From: Durusdinium trenchii
Lineage: Eukaryota; Sar; Dinophyceae; Suessiales; Symbiodiniaceae
DNA length: 64,000 nucleotides
Reading direction: 5' to 3'
Assembly: GCA_963970005.1 (NCBI GenBank)
Contig: CAXAMN010004113.1
Location: 455,779 to 519,778 of the forward strand
Under the pieces are notes generated by a model. The model ran no database searches. It saw only the letters and a list, made by a program, of their open reading frames with translations, and was not told the DNA's origin. Position numbers and translations under genes: made by a program. This document shows positions 59,601 through 64,000 of the stretch, in pieces. Positions within the stretch are counted from its first letter, which is position 1. Every line of letters starts with the position of its first letter.

Positions 59601-62600
59601 GGGATTTTACTGGCGGAATCTTTGTTGCTTTGCGTTTGGGTCGGGATCTGGAGTTGATGGATAGACCGATAGAATTGCTAAAGACATGGGATTCACAGAA
59701 ATGTGCATTTGTCCAGCGATTGGTTGCCCAGATGAGGATGGGTCACAAGCACAATCAGAGCCATTCATAGCCTTCGTATTTGTAAGCGGGAGATGTCTCT
59801 GCGGGCAGGTTCCCAAACCTCTTCGAACACCAGCTGTATGTGTTTTGCACCCATTTTGCACCTATCTAGCCACTATACTATGCTACATATGCAGGTTCCT
59901 TCCGATGAGCCTTATATAGGGCTGTTTCGGGGAGGGTTGACTGAGGTCGACGCTGTTAGGAATCGTGTTTTATATATCGGCAGACTCAGGTGATTTCCGC
60001 GTTGCTTTACCCTGTTCTTCCCTGCTACTTTGAGATACGGACGTTGATACTGGCTTCCAAGGTGCCGCTTAACGGGCAGGGCTTTCTCCTTTAAGCCGAT
60101 TTAGACGTGAAACATCATCAAACTGGTGAAAGCAGTAACAGACAGTACCAACAGATGCAACAGCAACAGCCAAACAGAAGGGCTGCATAGTCCGTAATTT
60201 GAGATCTATCACCACATGTGTAATGGCATCCATTTGTGTTTGCTTTCTCCTGTGCTCGACGCTTCGAGAAAACATCGGTCGACCGAGCTGGGCCGCAGAG
60301 TAACTCATCCCAGGACGCGCGTGTGCTGCGGCGCATGCGGAGGGCGACGTGCGGCAGGAGCTGACGACGCTGCGGCAGATCTTTCGGGTGACCTTCGACC
60401 GAGGGGACTTCGAGGCAGGTGAGCGGGTGGGGTGGAGTGGAGGGGAGGGGATGATTTATGTTTTTTTTGATTTGCCTGCTGGTTGGCAAACATAATTACC
60501 TGGAATATCCTTGATTCAGGTTCCCAAGGGGATCCAGGTTTAGGTGGATCGAGATCATCGACGTGTGCGTTTTGTTCGGAAGTGGTGCTTCATATGGGGA
60601 GCTACGTAGCTCCGCGGTCCCCGGGCACAGTAGCTTCAGTCTTTCAGAAGGTTGTTATATACAAGGGGGCTCTGCAGTTCGGACCCTGGTGGTCTCATGA
60701 TGCGTCTGACCCTGATTCTCAGTTTGACAACGTTTGGTCTTGAGAAGACTAACCTGAGGGTGGATTGGTGATGTTTGTTGCAAATCTGGTGTTTTGGCTT
60801 CCCATTTGTTTCAGGGTTCTCAGGGATCTTTTCATGCCGTTATTGTTGGAAGACAACACCTAAACTTAAAACATCTTAAAACCATCCTCAGGCGCTACTT
60901 GGCAGAGCGTAGAAAACAAAAAGGGGAGAACTCATGTACTGTATATTTTGCAGTTCAGTCGGACTCACGCATAGTTCAGACGGAGCACCCTGATGAGTAT
61001 ACTTGTCATATACTTGGGTGGATATGGATATTTCATCCCGGCTTCAACTTCGCTTCGCCCATCAGCATCCTCGTTCCGAACTCGTTCCTCAGGCAGCCTT
61101 GCAGGCTGCCGAAGATTCCTGGCAGATCTGTGGCCTGGACTATGCGACCGTTCTTTTTGCTTCGAGATGGGTTCAACTGACATAGAACATGAATAACATC
61201 ATGAATAGTGGTAGACACGCAAGGTGATATTTTTGTATCTCAAATTCTGCTGTCAGTTTCGATGCAATTTCGGCACTTCCGGTGCCCGAGGGCAGTGACC
61301 TGAGAGGTCATGTTAAAAAGGTTTCGAGCACGAGACGACTCTAATGCCCACTGGCTCTTGGCAATCTTTGGATCTTCTTGCCCACCATTGTTCCTGCCTC
61401 TTTTGGCTTGTAGAACTTCCGGTCTTCTCTTCGTTGGGGTGCTCCAAGTCCGCAACCCGCCGCAACCGATTCCAAAGGTCATGCCGCCGGCGATTCCAAG
61501 GGCGAGGTCCGCTCGGCGCTGCGCTGGGCGGCGGCGGCCGCCAACGCGCGGACGCTGGCGGAGGCTGTGGCGAAGGTCAAAGATGCACAGGAGAGACTCG
61601 ACACTGAACGTGGTGCGGATGCAGCAAGGGGAATGATGGAGTGTGTTTGATGTGGTTGGGGTGCCGCTTGGAATTCAAGTGGTGCTACTGGGCTGTTTAT
61701 CCGTAAGGGCTCGTATATCTTTTGGTTGATCACAAAAAAGGCGTCACATGGATCATCGCACGCAGGTTCTGGGTGTGGGAGCTGCTATGAAGGTTTGTTC
61801 AGTGGGTCAGTGGGGTTGTTGAGCTAGCTTGGCAGTCACGACTCTATGGAAGACATGTCCCTTTTTCATGCATAGCCCCAGCTATGGACAAAGATACCTG
61901 ATATCTATAGGATATTATAGGATTAGATGTGCCACACCCACACTTCGAGACATACGCAGACTGGGCCACACAGCGTTTCAAGTTGCATGGCTCCCCAATC
62001 ACGCTAGCATCGTAGATCAAAAGGAGTTTGGGAGCAGGTGCATGGTCCAGAACACCCGGAGCAGGTGGTTCTTGGACGGGACATTCATGGTCAGGCGGGT
62101 TTGTAAACCATCCTTATCCTTTGGGTGGTGCTGGTATGAAATGGTGTATTAATGTCAATGGGCCACCCGTGCCATAGGTATCTATAATGACTAATGACTC
62201 TGATAAGGTTTTTCAGATTCCTCTCCTTCTCGGGCGCTCATGGTATTCTTCCACCGGCCGCTTCCCTGTTTACTGGGCATTTCGGGGTTTGCCAAGGACG
62301 AGCGTCGCGTCGGAGGACCGTGTCGGGGAGGCAGGAATGGCCGAGAGGTCGGGCCGGTGAATTGGCGGTTGATTTGGGCGTTCTTGTGGAACGATACAGG
62401 TAACTCATGTAACTATAGATGCAACAGCCTATTGCTGCATGTTTTGCCTGCAATTTTTGGGCAGCCAGATGTGTGTATGTGGGGGTCACTATAGCAGCCA
62501 TCCAAGCTATATTGTATGTATAATATACAAATATATATATATATACATACATACGTATAATATATATCCCCCAATACTGCACTATATGGCTCCAGCCTCT

Positions 62601-64000
62601 TGTGTTGCTTAGGTCGGGACCTTTTCGGACCGCCCACCCCAGGGTTTTCCGCTTGGGACCGGAGCATGCGAAGCTTCAACGGCGCAGGCGCAGGCGTTGA
62701 AGCTTTTGTCCGAGCTGCGGAAGTTGGAAGGCGACCTGGATGCCGCCCTCCAAGCTGCAGAGGAGCCCCAGCCAACGAGATCTCTGGTGAGGGGCGAGTT
62801 GGTTTGGGCTCCCCAAAGCGTTGTTTGGTGTGGAGCCGTGGTTGGTTGAGCTTGCCTGTTTCGCATGTTTAGCAGAGCTGCCCCTATCTCTCTGATTCTC
62901 TCTGGAGTTTTCTGCGCGGGTCCAGAGCTTGTGCACTGTAGATCGAAGTTAAAGCCCAGCTTTTGTTTGGGAGCAGCGGGATGGGTAGTACTCACTTAGA
63001 GACTCCTGAACCTCCAACCGATGACATGTAAATTCAGGATTCCTGTCACCCCCTGGGCGCGGTTGCTGCTGGTACGTCTCCGACCGGGCCGCCGTGCGGC
63101 CGTTGGCCCGTGGCCGCGACGTTGAGGAGTGCTTGAGCCTGGTGAGGGCTTGGGGGATCTTCTGTGGGAGGCGGAGCTCTTGCACATCTTGGCCCAGCTG
63201 AACCTGGCAGATGGTCATCCAGAGGAAGCAGCTCAGGCGCCGGTGGCGGAGTGAGACATCGTTCGTGCGGATGGGGGAGATGCTGGACAGAGAGACGTCG
63301 TCAGAAGAGAGATCCCCATGCTTTCCCAAAAAAACGAGGTTCCTGATTTCAACGTGTATTTGCCCGGCCTGTGATCCATGTGGTCTCCGGTCGCTGCAGA
63401 ACGCCCTGAACGCCCTGGACGGAGCGTCGCTCGGCTCCATCCTCCCAGCCTGCAGGTCGCTGCCGACGGCTGCCAGCTGTGCCGCACCTCTGGGGACCGA
63501 CCGAGGCTGGTGCAGCTGCTGCTGCTGGCGGTGGAGGTCGCCCTGAAGGACGACGGTGATGGTCTCGGACAACGCCGCCAAGTGTTGCGGTGGTCGGGGG
63601 AGGCGCTGGCTGTGGCTGGACACCTGGCGAGTGTGGGAGGAAAAAAGCACGCACAGGTTGGGGAGTGAGGAGGAATGAGGGAATGGGAGATGAAGACAGG
63701 TTCAGGACGATTCAAGCATCTCATCACAAGAGCACCAATTGTTAGGTGAAACTGGAGTTCGCCCCGTGCTTGGTCTTCGGAAGGGTCTTACTTTTGATCA
63801 TGCCATCCACCTCCTCCAACCCTTGGTTCGGAGTCTGCCTCCATGTCACACCTGAGGAAAGCTTGGGGATCGAGGTCTGCGGACCCTGGCGCTCTACTGG
63901 CGTGCGCAGGTCCTGGGGGTGTTGGGGCGGCCCGAAGCAGGGCTGAGCTTGGCCAGAGAGGCCCTGGAGCTGTGCATGAAGCTGAAGCACCAGCAAGGCG
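52953..64000 (+). CDS. Long TPR-repeat protein, many short exons, truncated at the window end
   Basis: Exons: 52953-53029, 53700-53780, 54031-54099, 54364-54486, 54787-54825, 55211-55267, 55803-55854, 56042-about 56127, about 56531-56616, 57054-about 57170, 58128-58169, 59389-59440, 60314-60414, 61093-61129, 61478-61575, 62694-62786, 63147-63236, 63456-63630, 63875->64000. Phases agree between most neighbours. The protein is a series of helical TPR-like units with small-residue spacing: EALEVCLQALRIFQ, HAGALALAAQHRYADAAQQ, ALSAAEEALKIF, ALGFLCEALVELKQAPKAAK, LHILAQLNLADGHPEEAAQ, AREALELCMKLKHQQG. TPR arrays mediate protein-protein contacts; no catalytic domain is visible. Some exons are certainly missing, for instance between 57170 and 58128. 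The true 5' end is unknown. Confidence 0.75.
55621..55650 (+). repeat. Dispersed repeat copy A (30 bp identical to 58371-58400)
   Basis: Thirty identical bases starting agatggcacaag and ending agtttggtgg. Weaker similarity extends about 35 bp upstream in both copies. Both lie in introns of the TPR gene, 2750 bp apart. Confidence 0.85.
56615..56670. repeat. (TA)n/(TG)n microsatellite
   Basis: Alternating TA then TG dinucleotides in an intron of the TPR gene. Another TA run is at 56800-56820, and similar runs lie at 59229-59250 and 62520-62570. Confidence 0.85.
58371..58400 (+). repeat. Dispersed repeat copy B (30 bp identical to 55621-55650)
   Basis: See the copy at 55621; the same orientation is kept. 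Confidence 0.85.
58967..59000 (-). repeat. Compact copy of the small foldback repeat (copy 3)
   Basis: On the minus strand it reads catggacctttgga then aggttccatgt, the two conserved blocks of the repeat at 9384-9462 with most of the middle deleted. Confidence 0.45.

Noticed and set aside
1-64000. Dinoflagellate spliced-leader relict or tRNA/rRNA genes
   Set aside because: No copy of the 22-base spliced-leader core was noticed on either strand, and no cloverleaf or rRNA sequence could be supported by eye.

Overview
The window looks like nuclear DNA of a dinoflagellate, most likely Symbiodiniaceae. Five reasons support this. (i) Genes are cut into many short exons. (ii) Introns mostly start with GC, some with GA, and end AG followed by an exonic G. 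(iii) All recognisable genes lie on the + strand. (iv) Long non-coding stretches are rich in simple repeats. (v) There is a Ty1/copia element of the kind known from these genomes, and DUF4116-type repeats. No bacterial operon, rRNA, tRNA or CRISPR array was seen. Exon boundaries were worked out by hand from reading frame, splice sites and remembered family motifs, with no alignment or transcript data.

Layout: 492-6837 is a 15-exon gene for an L-malyl-CoA/beta-methylmalyl-CoA lyase-like (CitE/HpcH family) enzyme. About 8304-9805 holds exons of an unidentified gene. 10682-20000 is a very young LTR retrotransposon with identical 165-bp LTRs and one 3003-codon Gag-Pol frame, which carries a methyltransferase-like domain between protease and integrase. 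20403-22519 is a complete five-exon gene for a small IQ-motif, coiled-coil, J-like protein. About 25079-30357 holds exon islands of one or more unidentified genes. 32706-37243 is an 11-exon manganese-dependent (family II) inorganic pyrophosphatase. About 41994-43050 has unidentified exons, and 46729-48960 encodes DUF4116-type repeats. From 52953 to the end runs a long TPR-repeat gene that continues past the window.

The host genes do not form an obvious pathway. The lyase and the pyrophosphatase are both of bacterial type and now intron-rich, which suggests old horizontal acquisition. The most unusual observations are the methyltransferase-like domain in the retrotransposon, a roughly 550-bp stretch inside its polyprotein where the plausible protein is in a different frame, and a 434-bp element with perfect 19-bp inverted repeats inside an intron.
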